NCBI GenBank assembly: GCA_019155205.2
Contig: JAHNZQ020003150.1
Coordinates: 337,005 to 358,010, forward strand
Direction: 5' to 3'
Origin: Gracilaria vermiculophylla
Taxonomy: Eukaryota; Rhodophyta; Florideophyceae; Gracilariales; Gracilariaceae
DNA: 21,006 nt
Shown here: one piece after another, positions 1 to 10,233 of the stretch
Position numbering within the stretch: position 1 is the first letter of the stretch
Layout of the letters: each line of letters opens with the position of its first letter
Program-made: the position numbers and the translations under genes
Notes under the pieces: model-generated
The model's database searches: none
What the model saw: only the letters and a program-made list of their open reading frames with translations
Told to the model about the DNA's origin: nothing

Positions 1-944
1 TGGAGCGGACGCACGGTCGCCAGTCGAAACTCGCAATGGCGGGCGTGGATCGAATTCTGCACCGTCGAAAATCGAACTGTGCTTCCGGTGACAGAGGCGC
101 ACATGATTGCGTTTGTCGGGTGGCTGGCAGCTGAACGAGAGGCCGGGAAGCGCAGCGTGAGTAGCATTTCTCTACCGCAGTACTTTAGTGCAGTACGGCA
201 GATGCAACTTACGCTAACAGACACGCCGGTCCCAAACTTTCCATTCATAGCGCACGTTGTTCGCGCATACCAACGCTGGGAAGAGACAGAGTTTCCTCAA
301 CCGGACGTTCGGTGCGGAGTTCCGGCTGCGGTGATTCAGGCAATTTGGGGACTCTGCATGACAGCCACATCTGTCGCAACGCTACGAGATAGTGCATTGG
401 TAGTGTTTGCCTATTGCATGAACGGCTTGCGAGACAGCTCAGTCACATCCGTACTCGCGGAGAATGTCGAATTTACAGACGACGAAATCGTAGTTCGATT
501 AACGGTCTTGAAAGGAAAGCCTGCAAGCAGAAGCCAGCTGGTGAAGTACAAGCGCGTGTCTGAGGCTCCTTCACCGTTGGACCTATGGCGGCGTTATCGA
601 CTGGCGAGAGGACGGCATCCTTGCTTTTTGGTTTGGACGGTGAGCGCAATCCGCTTGCGGAACAAACCACAACGCGGGCGTTGACCAGATGCTTAACTGC
701 CTTGAACATTCGCCCACCTGAAGGCGGTAAGTATACCTCGCATTCTCTGCGGATCGGTTCGCATACGGAACAAGTTCTGTTGGGATATCCGCTCGAGATC
801 CGTTTAGCTCGCTTTGGATGGGGTGTGAACAGTGGATTGGAAATGGCTAGCACGTACTTTGACCGTACAATCGTGTTGTCACCGGCGTCGTTCTGGGTTT
901 TCGGTCATCCCTTTCAGAGGGTGACCGCTGCCACCGCTGAGTAG
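1..944 (+). pseudogene. Tyrosine recombinase remnant (Crypton/DIRS type), 5'-truncated and frameshifted
   Basis: The reading frame is already open at base 1, so the N-terminus lies outside the window. The first part, to about 620, has an N-terminal helical DNA-binding-like region (around 1-290). It is followed by the recombinase core with a likely catalytic Arg in NGLRDSS (codon 430-432). The frame then shifts somewhere in 585-630, and the C-terminal part continues in the next frame to the TAG at 942-944. That part contains H-S-L-R (His 741-743, Arg 750-752) and the likely nucleophilic Tyr in MASTYFDRT (855-857). The R...HxxR...Y layout is that of tyrosine recombinases, which cut and rejoin DNA through a 3'-phosphotyrosine. 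Family knowledge: such recombinases without a nearby RT occur in Cryptons and as parts of DIRS elements. No RT of DIRS type is adjacent. The frameshift makes it non-functional unless it is a sequencing error. Confidence 0.75.
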
Positions 945-1287
945 CGGCCGCCGTAGATGCGGACGATGACCGATGCGCGGTCAAAAGTGTTGGGGGTTTC
1001 GTTGGGTGTAGACGCACGTTTATGCATATGAAACATATTCGACTGCATAGCGAGGCCGGCCACGCATGTGGCGTGCGCGACGCATACGTGTAATTGATCA
1101 TTGATCTGTTCACGCGCCGGCGGCGGTGGTCTACAAAGGAGAGGCTGAGGCGCCGACGGTCTGACTGATCTCCGCCATGCCTCTCTCTCTCCCACCCACC
1201 CACCCTACAAATCATGCCTCTCTCTTGGGTTTATTTACTTGGCTTAATATCTAGTAGACTACTCTAGAACTATACTGGCATTTTACG

Positions 1288-1413
1288 AAAGTGGCCGTTC
1301 TAGAGGTTGGGTACCGTAAAAGGAATTTGTTTCACAAAACTAAAGTGGCCGTTGACTGTTCTATAGCACAAACTAATAGTGCTTTGCACCTAAAAAGGAA
1401 TGCCGTGCATTCC
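1288..1413. repeat. Short direct repeats and a perfect hairpin downstream of the recombinase
   Basis: The 12-mer AAAGTGGCCGTT occurs twice (1288-1299 and 1342-1353). Each copy is followed by a variant of TAAAAGGAAT (about 1317-1326, and TAAAAAGGAAT at 1391-1401). The second of these runs into a perfect 7-bp inverted repeat, GGAATGC-cgt-GCATTCC, at 1397-1413. Clusters of direct and inverted repeats are known recombinase target arrangements, and this one lies about 350 bp beyond the recombinase stop. A terminal or binding-site role is inference only. Confidence 0.35.
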
Positions 1414-1516
1414 GTTGAGCGTCTACTTCACAAAATAAACCTATGCAATTGTTTCTAATGTATTTTTTACATGATTTATGACCATTGCAATCCATTTTAC
1501 ACACGTTTTGATTCTG

Positions 1517-1530
1517 AAAAAAAAAAAAAA
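1517..1530 (+). repeat. Poly(A) run of 14
   Basis: Fourteen consecutive A in an AT-rich context. It could be a simple homopolymer or the tail of a retroposed sequence. No element body or target-site duplication was seen in front of it. Confidence 0.6.
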
Positions 1531-1971
1531 CTGTATTGAAAGTAACGCAAAAGCCAGCAATGCTTTAAATACGCAATTTTAGCGGAACTAGTATAGTTTT
1601 AGAAAGAGAGGCAATAATCGACTACCACGGAAGCCATAATGGAGTTTGAAAGTGAAATGTCATGTGATTTAGAATCGCTTTTCTAACTTGAAAATTTTTG
1701 AAAGTTTATTTCAATAGCAAAGTCTGTTTCCAGAGTATAGGCCACCACAAAATTTTGATGCAAACCGTCACCTTCACTCCTGTAGTACTACAGAAACCAG
1801 TTTGTGAAAAATGGGACGGTCCAAAATCGTTTCGAAAAGATAGCACACTTTTGCTTTACACGGTCATTATCTCTTGTTCAATGAATGATGTTTACTCCTT
1901 TTGCAGCATAATACTAGACAGACGCTTCAACATCGAATCTATGTAATACTTGATGCTTGAAATGTTCTCGG

Positions 1972-2155
1972 TGACTATGAGTCTTTGTTTGATATTTGCG
2001 TTTACATTTTTATTTCTTTACCAGAGTCTGTTTTGACTCCCGTAGTTTTATTGTTTTATGAGAGCACGCATACTAGTTCTACATGATTTCATATGTTGTT
2101 TATGTGTACAAAGCGAAAGCAACAAGTCCGTCACTGATGAAATTGGGGGCTTTCA
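1972..2155 (+). repeat. 5' LTR of the outer copia element
   Basis: Starts TGACTATGAGTC and ends CTTTCA. It matches 13157-13340 along its whole length with no net indel. I count about 45 mismatches in 184, roughly 76% identity, so the pair is old. The expected primer binding site just downstream is not readable because a solo LTR begins three bases after this LTR. Confidence 0.7.
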
Positions 2156-2158
2156 ATG

Positions 2159-2721
2159 TGTTATCGTCAGTTCTACTTTCGAACCGATAGCGCACAACAT
2201 CCGTCAGGAGTTCTTGGTGACTCCAAAAGCGCGCGTTTCTGAAGGTGATGTCCATTAACCACGGTCATGATCCGGGGAAATCCTGAGAGGGGATCCGCAA
2301 GCACCGAGCAGAGAAGGGAGTTTACTGGGCGGACAATGCTTCTACAGGCGTTGCTATGAAGCAACTTGGAAATTGGCGGCTTCATAACCTGAAGGCGCTA
2401 GACAAGATTCTCCAACCGGAAAAAGTAGAGGAAAACTCTAGGGTGCTTGATATACTTGCCGCGGACGTAAAGCTCAACCGGCAGATGAAGTACAATGCCG
2501 GGAGATCCCGACCTCGACAGGTATCACTGCTGCAAACAAGTCTAAATACCTACACTCATTAACGAAAATGAATCTAAGTTCTAAAATTCCTCAGGCATAT
2601 TGTAGCAGACGTGGGCCGAATGATGCACCTCGTAGCTCAGTTAATAAAATACGAACACTCCTTGGGAATATCCCGTTGTAAAACCACAACACAAAATAAT
2701 CTTAGGATCCACAGTACGATA
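2159..2721 (+). repeat. Solo LTR, copy 1
   Basis: A 563-bp sequence homologous over its full length to 9678-10228. It starts TGTTATCGTCAG and its right end is GTACGATA, aligned to GTACTACA in the other copy. Shared landmarks include GGGGATCCGCAA, TTTACTGGGCGG, and a conserved AATAAA (2643-2648) about 75 bp before the right end, which suggests plus orientation. No internal region or protein belongs to it. No target duplication is evident (AATG on the left, AACC on the right). The orientation and the exact right end are uncertain. Confidence 0.65.
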
Positions 2722-3492
2722 AACCCCTTTTCCTGAATTGCCCTACGTCCCCAAAGTGCATCTTTTCATAGATCGATCTTCAAACGGCTCCTATCTGCGG
2801 CAAAATCATACCAGCCTCCCGCAATGCGAAAAATCCTCTCCTCCAGGGATTCCGTCGAACTTTCCAATCTTCGTACGGCGTACCGCCCGCGGGCTGGGGG
2901 TTTTCCTTTGAGGCTGTTTTGGATCCTGAACTCTTCTCGACTTAATCTCGTCTGCTCCTGTTTGTTGTTCCCTGCTGATGCTATAGCGCCAGTCGGCGGT
3001 GACCTCCTTCGTACAACCCGGGTGTCGCCGGCGAGGCGTAGGCGGCCTGCCGTTCGCTGCCGGGACGTGGGCCGATTGGGCCTGTTGGCTAGCTTCTCCT
3101 CGTAGATAAGTGCCGCTGAATCTCCAACAGCGCCCGATACTCCGATTTCGTCTAGGATCCCTTTCCGGAAACCCCCTAGCCGTCAGGTCCGCTCGTCCAT
3201 CCTCATTGGAGGAATCTCAACTCCTACATTTCCCTTCTACACTGTCGTCGTTCTCCGTTTGCTATAAACTCGTTTCCCGCTATGATGCTCATTTCCTCCC
3301 TTGCATTCCCTTGTACGTCTTCTCCGCGTATTCCTCGATGGCGTCGTAATATGGTTCCTTCCTCCGAGAGGTATATTACGAAGGGTCTCTTCACTGGTGG
3401 TGTTTCGCTCCATTTAACTGGTGCTACCACACACTCGGTCTTTGCTCTTCCGACTACATACACTTTTAGGATGACTTCTCCGGCTCTAGGTC
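2722..3492. other. 5' internal part of the outer copia, no gene recognised
   Basis: By position this should hold the leader and gag of the outer copia element. Several moderate open frames exist on the plus strand (for example 2824-3105 and 3110-3349), and a frame at 3282-3530 is also open. None shows a gag motif or a zinc knuckle. The sequence is pyrimidine-rich on the plus strand. I cannot assign a product. Confidence 0.4.
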
Positions 3493-5354
3493 ATGCTTCC
3501 CCGTCTGATCCTGATGTGTATCAGACCTGAACGGGTGCGCCGTGCCACCCAAGGGAGCACTTCGACCATCGTGCTACACTGGTTTTTGTCCCCTTCCATG
3601 ACAGGCGCGTCAGTCTCCCTTTTTCCATTTGGGATTTCATCCAACATTTTGGGTCGCACCTTTAGGCGATGCGGTTCCGCGCCGTACAGGAGATCGCTTG
3701 GAACGGTAAGAAGCGTAACCAGGGGGGGCGCCTTCCGTGCTCACTGGCTCCACACTCCGATGCGAGGTGGGAATGCCCCGACCACGGAGGGAGACTGCGA
3801 CACGCCGTGCCTCAGGTGTGGCGAAGAGCGCATGATTCAGTCTCGAATTCAATTAATTCTTCACAGGGAAAGCAATCACCAGCGAACGAGGCGTTTTAAA
3901 AGCATCGCAGATGGACGCCCCGATCTTGCGTTACTGCAATTAAATTGCCCTTAAGCTCGCCTGTACTGGGTGAATTGCAACCGATGGGGAACGCAACTTG
4001 CGGATGAAACCCGAGTACGGAGCGCTACCGGATATTTTTATGGATTGCATAACACGAAGTTCCAGGACATGCCTTCCGGGCAGTGTTCGAACTATTTACT
4101 GAAGGGGAACGACTCCTGGAGAGACCATTGGGTCTCCCCGTATCTCTGTGTGGCGATGCCAATCACGTTCGCGTACCATAACTCAGAGATCCCAGATTCA
4201 CAAGAGTGCTTAAGACAGTTCATAATTCTGATAGCCTCGATGGAATATGCGGTCGGCACCCTAGCAGTTTATCTCCAGGCAGCAGAAGAGGGCGTCACTT
4301 CCTATACTCGGTGCTACCACAGTCGCCTCTTCCGGGATTCCTCGCATCAGGCAACCGCCGGACCTCTGCTGCCCTTTTCGGTGCCAACTATCAAGATCCT
4401 CGGCTCTGTAGGGATTTACAACCTTGTTCAAGGCACTGCATGGAGCGAAGCAGAGGCAGAGACGCAACTCTATTACAACCTTCAGGTGGCATCGAACCAT
4501 ACGCTAGGTTTTTTACGGTACGATCACGGTGATGACAAGTTTCATCCCGTTGTGAGGAGCCCTAATGGAGACGATGACAGGCGAGTCTACCCAGTTTTCC
4601 CTCCCCTTCGTACTTTTTTGGTTCCGCATGTGCCACGGCTGCATGTTCCGTATTATGATCTTACACTGGGGAGCCTGGCGAGCCGTACGCCTCTTCCATA
4701 ACCGTCTTCGTCACAGGATGCGGCTGCGCCCCTGGAGCTGATGGGGCGGCCTCCAGCATCGACGCCAAATCCCCCCGCGGCGGTGGCCAGTGTGACTCTT
4801 TTGGAAAAGGACGAGATTAATTCCGTCCCGATGGTTGCGCCCCCGATGGTGCAACCTTGTTTATGGGGGTCCCGGTGCCTGCTATTCAGCCTCGCCTGAA
4901 AAGCGTTCCAGCTCTTGTGCCACCGTCACCTCCGGTGCCGGCTGTTCCGCCCCTGTTTCTGCCTTTCTCTGTGGCAGTGCCTGCAGAATCTGCTCGGGAA
5001 TCCACTGTTCCGGCTGGTCCACCATCCGTGACCCCTTCGGTGGCGGCTATTATTCCATTGGCTTAAATTGCCACTTCCGGCATGTCCTCAGGCGCTTCGT
5101 CCTCTTGTGCGCTTGGTACTGCCTTTCAATAGTTCGTGAAGGCGCGTCCAGGGACAGACCGCCCTGCGCCCGCTCCTCCTGTTGAGGACCTGCGTGAGGC
5201 TTGTGACTGGGTTCTAGAGAATCACAGGGCACGGGTGAACCGAGCCTCAACGGCTGCAATCAAGGAGAGCCTAAAGAATTTCATTGAGAGTCCGGCTCTA
5301 GGAGCGAAGGCTCGCAAAGAGGCGGAGTACACGACGCGGTTTGGCAACCTTTAG
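3493..5354 (+). pseudogene. Decayed polyprotein segment, probably the gag-protease-integrase part of the outer copia
   Basis: One frame stays open from 3493 to about 4855 with only two stops (TAA at 3952 and TAA at 4699), far fewer than chance. The reading then moves to another frame (4857-5354) with a TAA at 5064, a TAG near 5130 and a final TAG at 5352. The part at 3955-4701 has no clear domain. Around 4240-4530 the pattern (AVGTLAVYL, then KILGSVGIY, then LGFLRYD) faintly recalls the C-terminal half of copia integrases. After it comes a Pro/Ala/Val-rich stretch (about 4702-5060), and then a helical stretch with EDLREACDWVLENH (about 5185-5345), as expected of the linker before RT. No HHCC finger, D-D-E triad or DSG protease motif could be read, so the assignment rests on position and frame continuity. 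Confidence 0.45.
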
Positions 5355-5681
5355 GCGGGAAAAACCCGGCGATGGTAGTTATTCCACATAGCGACAGAAT
5401 TAAATACCCTTCCGGTGGAGCAGCTGCTACCCGAACGGTGATTGCGGTACCAGTGGGCCGTGCCCGTCCGCCCAGCGACAGTCAGGAGCGGGTTGATGGC
5501 TACAGTATGGGCATCGGCTACACCAGTACACACTCCTCCGCCAGTATCAATGAACTCACACACTACAACGAGAAACCTTCATCATATGAACCTCATCTGC
5601 TTGGCCATGCATCTGATGTTGAGGCTCAGGCAGCCAATACCGTTCGGAAACTTACAAATGCAATTAATATTTCTGAGAAGC
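5355..5681 (+). pseudogene. Linker before reverse transcriptase of the outer copia
   Basis: Continues the copia coding region in a third frame, open from about 5360 to the gypsy insertion at 5682, ending in ANTVRKLTNAINISEK. The continuation PTLRRAIFSAEADNW lies beyond the gypsy element, from about 11587. The join is in frame once the 5-base target duplication is removed, which is the main reason for assigning this stretch to the copia polyprotein. A frameshift near 5355 separates it from the preceding part. Confidence 0.5.
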
Positions 5682-5895
5682 TGTGCGCGAATTCGGCTCA
5701 GAGTTTTGTGCAAGTATGCGAGGCTCAATGTCTCCGAGTTCATTGAGGAGGCAAGGGGCAGCTCCTTTAGAGAGGCCGCGGTGTTTCTCTATCCGGAAAC
5801 ACCATGCTAAGTGCTACCAACAAAGATGACGTGTGCACTGCAACCCACGCGTTGGGTGACAGGGCCTATGAAGTGGATTTGTCGCATCCACTACA
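5682..5895 (-). repeat. 3' LTR of the gypsy element
   Basis: A 214-bp direct repeat of 11372-11585 with no net indel. Read on the minus strand it starts TGTAGTGGATGCG and ends in CACA. I count about 36 mismatches, roughly 83% identity. It lies immediately after the polypurine-like tract that follows the gag-pol stop. Confidence 0.85.
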
Positions 5896-5905
5896 CTGCC
5901 CTTCT

Positions 5906-6369
5906 TCAAAGACCCAGGTCTTTTCTGGCTCTTGACCCGAGTGATGGAGATGTGTTTTTGCGTTGCAGTCATTTCAAAACAAGTCCAGATAGGTCTTCGT
6001 ACATGAATGAAAGAGGCTTCAGAGTGTCTTCCAAATACGGGACTCATTTTCAACGTACACGAACGAATAACTTTTTCTTTTGCATGAATAATTACATCAA
6101 TCGTGCCACAGACATTCCGGTCTCAGACGATAGCGCATGTGACATGATAACTTCCATGTCCAAAGAAGCGTCATGGTATAATTCTAGCCCAGATCCATGT
6201 ATTGTTGGAAAACAGATGAGCTATTTGCGCTATACTCTCTTTGTGACACAGGGCGCACAGTTCACCATTTGAACTATCAACATGTATGTTGTCTGTGGTG
6301 CCATTTTAAAGATCTTCTACTTGATACACGTAATCTGATAGTGCCTGTAAGACGCGTCGCGGGCCTCTT
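5906..6369 (-). pseudogene. Gypsy C-terminal chromodomain
   Basis: Minus-strand reading gives GPRRVLQALSDYVYQVEDL, then in other frames HALSSETGMSVARL, LFVRVR, YLEDTLKPLSFMYEDL and QRKNTSPSLG. The last part ends in RARKDLGL and the TGA at 5906-5908. The VRW-K...EDTL-PL pattern is that of chromodomains, which in this class of elements guide insertion to marked chromatin. Several TAA/TGA codons interrupt it. Open frames on the plus strand over the same bases (5811-6272) are shadows. Confidence 0.7.
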
Positions 6370-7310
6370 CAGTGAAGTATAAGCTTCCGACCAGCTAAAA
6401 ACTCCTCACAAGCAACTAATACAAAATCACCCACCGTAAAACTTGCCAGAAGTCCTCGAGAGGCGCAAGTTCAAGAATTATCAAGATTGCGTTGCAATGC
6501 GGAGCGCATTATGGCTTGCAACTCAGCACAATGGGCTCTGAGAGTGTCAATGTTTAGAAGGTGTTCGCGTTGGGCTTCCGTCAGTGTAATTGAAGTCACC
6601 GTAGATGTGCGCAAAAAGATAGATATTGGTGGTGTCGGTTTCATGCCTGTAAAGGCCGTGATATGAGTGATGTTGCAACGGCTTGGTGAAAGAGAGCTGT
6701 TCTATGTGCTCTGAATGATTATTAACAGATCGAGTTATTTCTTGAAATCCAATTGAAGTTCTGACACGACTGCTTCTAACGTGCGCAATGGCTCCTTTCC
6801 GAGACGCTCCACGGCTCTATTGCTTTAAAGAGTGTGTGGGAGCGTGAAGTTGTGTGGAAGGCGGAGACCTTTCGTGACAAGACGAATGGTCTCGTTCTTG
6901 AAGTGTGTTGGTCCGTCGGAAATCAAATCAATCGGAACATTAAAGGCCGCAGACCAATCGATTATTGCGGGGGCAGCGTTTTCAGCTGCAGTACCCGGTG
7001 TAGAGAAAATCCATTTGTAGTCTGAATGATCGTTCCTTAGCATGAGGACGTGTTTCTGCCCGGTTCGACTCGAACCAATTTCGGTATTATCGAACTACAG
7101 TTAGTCGTACGGCTTAGTGCCGTGAACGGCGGGTCCAAACGCTCGCGGGACGTTTACTCCTCAAAGATTGGAGAAGCAGTGAATGCAGGCCTTTGAAAAT
7201 GATTAGTCATCGATGGCCATGGTGCTCCAGAAGTAATGCTTGGGGAGCGTTTGGGCTGTCTCTTGCTGTTAACGGTGACCAGCCGGGCCACAGTGAGCGA
7301 TTATGCAGAG
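6370..7310 (-). pseudogene. Gypsy integrase domain
   Basis: This domain would insert the cDNA into the genome. The zinc finger is visible as HCGPAGHR (about 7275-7298) and CIHC (7174-7185). The catalytic triad is visible as FD in a stretch reading FDNTEIG (Asp 7089-7091), SDGPTHFKNE (Asp 6915-6917) and AVERLGKE (Glu about 6807-6809). The C-terminal part contains SPSRCNITHITAFTGM, FLRTSTVTSITL and VGDFVLVACEEF. Stops and small frameshifts occur throughout 6400-7300; the segment around 6825-7043 is open. Confidence 0.8.
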
Positions 7311-7493
7311 TCGTTATTGGATGTCCGTGGCTTCTTCTGAGATCCATACGGCGTTCTTTAAGGTGACCCATATTCCCTGGAATTGCATCATGTGCTTTGG
7401 ACATGTTTTGCTGTTGTTTGGATAGGATTTTGCGATTTTTTAAACTGATGGGCAGCAGAAGGAGTCGGAATCTGTGGATGGTAGGACTTGGAT

Positions 7494-8159
7494 TTAAATC
7501 AGACGGCCTACTGTACTGGGTGCCGACCAGCCAGTCATCATGTCAGCCCACACGTTTTCCAGTCCGCTAATATGAAAGCAGGTGTACGAGTAGGCACTAA
7601 GGCGGACTGCCCATCGGAGGACCTTACGAGTCGATAACTGACTGAAGTCTGGTACCAAAGAAAAGGGATGGAACAAGAAGATTAAGTTGTTGTGGTCACT
7701 GAACAGGTCAAATCCCGCTGACGTTGCCGCTAACCAATGCATTCGATCAATGGTGGCCAAAATGGCGTATCCTTCTTTTTCTAATATGGACCATCTGAGC
7801 TCTGTGGAGTTGAATCGCCCCGAACAAAATGCAAAAGGGCTGTGGCGTTGTTCTTCGTTAACGTTTGATAAGTATTCGAAGGGCATCTGCGTCAAGATTC
7901 CAGACCATATTGTTTCAGATGCATCGGTGTGGAGGCCGAGCCGCTGTGTTTCTTCGCGGTGCGCAAGAGTAACGAGACGCGCGAGGGCAGTCTTCCATCC
8001 CTCAAAGGATTTTGATTCCTGTTTGCCCCAGCCGAGTGTCACTAGTGTGATGGAGGCAAGCGCGCGCTTTGTGCGTTTGCCAGCTTCATCATTTACAAGT
8101 TCCATGAAGTCATGAAGGGGGGAAATAAGGTTGGAGATGTCGGGAACTCCTCTCTTCAA
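7494..8159 (-). pseudogene. Gypsy RT connection and RNase H domain
   Basis: A continuous 221-codon stretch, the longest intact part of this element. It begins in the connection region (ISNLISPLHDFMELV). RNase H follows with the first catalytic Asp in LHTDAS (Asp codon 7923-7925), Glu in the region WSILEKEGYAI, and Asp in LFSDHNNL. It ends in YTCFHISGLENVWADMMTGW, the usual end of RNase H before the integrase linker. It would degrade the RNA strand during reverse transcription. Confidence 0.85.
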
Positions 8160-8910
8160 TCAATTCATAGGAGAAAGAAACTGATGCAGGTGTGCCTTTG
8201 TGGTTGGAGGCTCCATGGTAAGGAGACCTTTCAATTTGCGAGGGTCGTGTCGTACGCCCTCGGCTGAATTGTTTCTTCCACACCAGCGAATGGATTTGGC
8301 AAACAGTATGCATTTGTTTGGATGTAATCGCACTGAGAAGCGCGCGCAGGTTTGGAAAAGAAGGTGAATGCTGTCCAACAATCCTTTGACAGTTGAGTAA
8401 TGCAGAAAGATGTCGTCCAACCAGTACAGTAGATATCTGAAAGGTTTCTAGGGCAAAATTTCCGCCCAAACCGATTGCAGGCGCGTGATGGCGTTTGTAG
8501 TTCCGTAGAGCACTCTGGTCGGTGAAAACACGCCGTCTAATGTGAGGAACGACTGTAGTCCCTGTGGTTTTTTTTCATGAGGTAAATGCCAATATCTATA
8601 TGAAAGATCGAACGAAGCGAAGAAACGGGAGCCAGCGAGCTTCAGTAGTTCTTGTTCGATATTTGGCATCGGATACTGATGCTTCACAGTTTCGCGATCA
8701 ATGGGACGCAGGTCAATAATGAAGTGTAATTGGGCAGGTACCGTTTTGGGTACAATCAGAGGTGCTGATGCCTACGGAGAGGATGGCTTGGAGTAAGCCG
8801 TTCCGGAATCGACAGGATTAGAGACAAAGTCGTCAAGAAACTTTCTTTGGTCCTGGGAGTTTTTTCGAAAGCTAACGCGCACTGGGCGTACATCAGGAGT
8901 GAGCTGAATC
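8160..8910 (-). pseudogene. Gypsy reverse transcriptase domain
   Basis: Copies the element RNA into DNA. Readable blocks, in order: VRVSFRKNSQDQRKFLDDFV; FIIDLRPIDRETVKHQYPMP; FFASFDLSYRYWHLP (first catalytic Asp); FLTLDGVFSPTRVLYGTTNA. After a frame change comes the catalytic box YWLDDIFLHY with both Asp intact (8412-8426), then the thumb region with LHPNKCILFAKSIRWCGR. Frameshifts and stops near 8430-8450 and 8155-8160 break it. Confidence 0.85.
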
Positions 8911-9169
8911 TTCAGAGGCTTGACCTGCGCTGGAGGCCCAAAGGACAACGATGTGCGAAAGATGTCGATGTGGTCATAGACAGTTGTCCTGAGTGGTGCT
9001 GCGTCCTTTTCTTGGAGGCCGTTTTAGACTGCTTCCTGAATCATGTTTTCTGCTGCGTTGCAAATATCCTCGTATTGCTCGCTGTCGATTTGGTCCAGAC
9101 GAGAAGGGTCTGGGAATGGATCGTGGTTTTCGCGTGCTGTGTGATAATTGATCCTGGAGCGGTTCGGCT

Positions 9170-9677
9170 GTTTTTTGTCTGTCCTGATTTGGTGGTAGAG
9201 GTCGTTGAGAGGGAGACTATGAGGCGGTTAACGGAATCGCACGCCATTTCTGCGGTTGGAATTCCCACTTCGGAGCAATCGGAGGCGTTTGGAGCAAACC
9301 GATTGTTGTCCAGCAGAGTGTATTTGTCTTCTCGGACATGTTGTAGCACGGATCGTCCTAATATGAGGTTTTCACAGGCGAGGTCGTCGTCCGCAATGAG
9401 GAAAGATATATTAAAGAGTGAAGTGCAAGATTTCCCGAGGAAAGTTGCAAAATGGTGCGGAATGCAGTCCATTTTGTTGAGAAAGTGAATTTCTGCACGG
9501 ACCCTGAACTTTTGTTTTTAAGCGCAACCGCTTAAGATACGTGTTCAATGGGAGAAATCGCGCCGACACCTTTTGCTGCCGCGCTTTCTGCAAGCGAGTG
9601 AGACAAAATGCTGTCGTCGCTTCCATTGTCACAAAGCCCTGTATTGTCTATGGACGCAATGCCGTTAGACACGATTA
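9170..9677 (-). pseudogene. Gypsy aspartic protease domain
   Basis: A retropepsin-like domain that would cut the polyprotein. The active-site loop reads GLCDNGSDDS (DNG at 9622-9630), matching the D-x-G-S-D-D form of this gypsy family rather than the usual DSG/DTG. A frameshift near 9530 separates it from the C-terminal strand region, where FLIADDDLACENLILGRSVL is readable, with the conserved ILGR at about 9358-9369. The tail SEVGIPTAEMACDSV runs toward RT. Confidence 0.7.
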
Positions 9678-10228
9678 TGGTACCGTCAGTTCTCCTTTCG
9701 AGGTAGTTGCGCACACTGTCCGTCATTAGTTTTTGTTGACTCCAAAGGCGCAAGCTCTTAAAGGTGGACTCTGGTAATCGCTGTCGCGAGCTGGGGGAAT
9801 TCTGAAAGGGGATCCGCAAACACCAAACGGAAAGGGAGGTTTACTGGGCGGAAAACGGTCTCACAGGCGCTGCTAAGAGACGCCCTGAGGATCGGCGGCT
9901 TATAAACCTTATGATATGGAACGAGAGTCTCCGACCGTAATATTAGATGTAGACTCTAGAGTGCTTGGTGTACTTCACCAGAGGTGGAGCTCGACCGGCA
10001 TATTAAGTACCAAGCCGGGAGCCCAACTCGGCAGGTCTCACTACTGTAGTAATTACCCGCACAGAATATCTAAAAAATATATAAATTCTACCATCCGTCA
10101 AGGATACTGTAGCGCACGCGGGCCGAGTTATGCACTACGTGGCTCAGTTAATAAAATACGAGCCCTCCTTAGTAATATCCCGTCGTAAAGCCACACTACT
10201 ATATCACCTTAGGATCCACTGTACTACA
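9678..10228 (+). repeat. Solo LTR, copy 2, inserted in the gypsy gag-pol
   Basis: A 551-bp unit with ends TGGTACCGTCAG and GTACTACA, homologous to 2159-2721. It is flanked by ATTA (9674-9677) and ACTA (10229-10232), a 4-bp target duplication with one mismatch. Removing it with one duplicate restores the expected protein order: the gag linker ends ATDCLVI and the protease begins VSNGIASIDNTG. A conserved AATAAA at 10150-10155 suggests plus orientation. This explains why the DNA between gag and protease is about 550 bp longer than the family needs. Confidence 0.75.
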
Positions 10229-10233
10229 ACTAT

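Larger units (their letters stand above)
945..1971. other. AT-rich interval without a recognisable gene
   Basis: About 1 kb with no convincing coding region. It contains a CT/CCCA-rich low-complexity tract at about 1177-1226 in which ATGCCTCTCTCT occurs twice, a cluster of short repeats at 1288-1413, and a run of 14 A at 1517-1530. The short open frames here show no protein-like composition. It may include the downstream end of the recombinase element. The part just before 1972 is the flank of the copia insertion. Confidence 0.6.

Noticed and set aside
3955..5354. In-frame TAA and TAG codons in a protein-like stretch, suggesting a recoded genetic code (stop read as Gln)
   Set aside because: The other elements in the window carry TAA, TAG and TGA at positions where family members have Glu, Trp or Lys, and they also have frameshifts. 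Ordinary decay explains all of them.
5811..6272. Plus-strand frame of 153 codons
   Set aside because: It is a shadow of the gypsy 3' LTR and the minus-strand chromodomain, which reads recognisably on the other strand.
8847..9488. Plus-strand frame of 213 codons
   Set aside because: It lies opposite the gypsy protease-RT linker. The minus strand has the family motifs (LILGR, RT start), while the plus-strand product has none.
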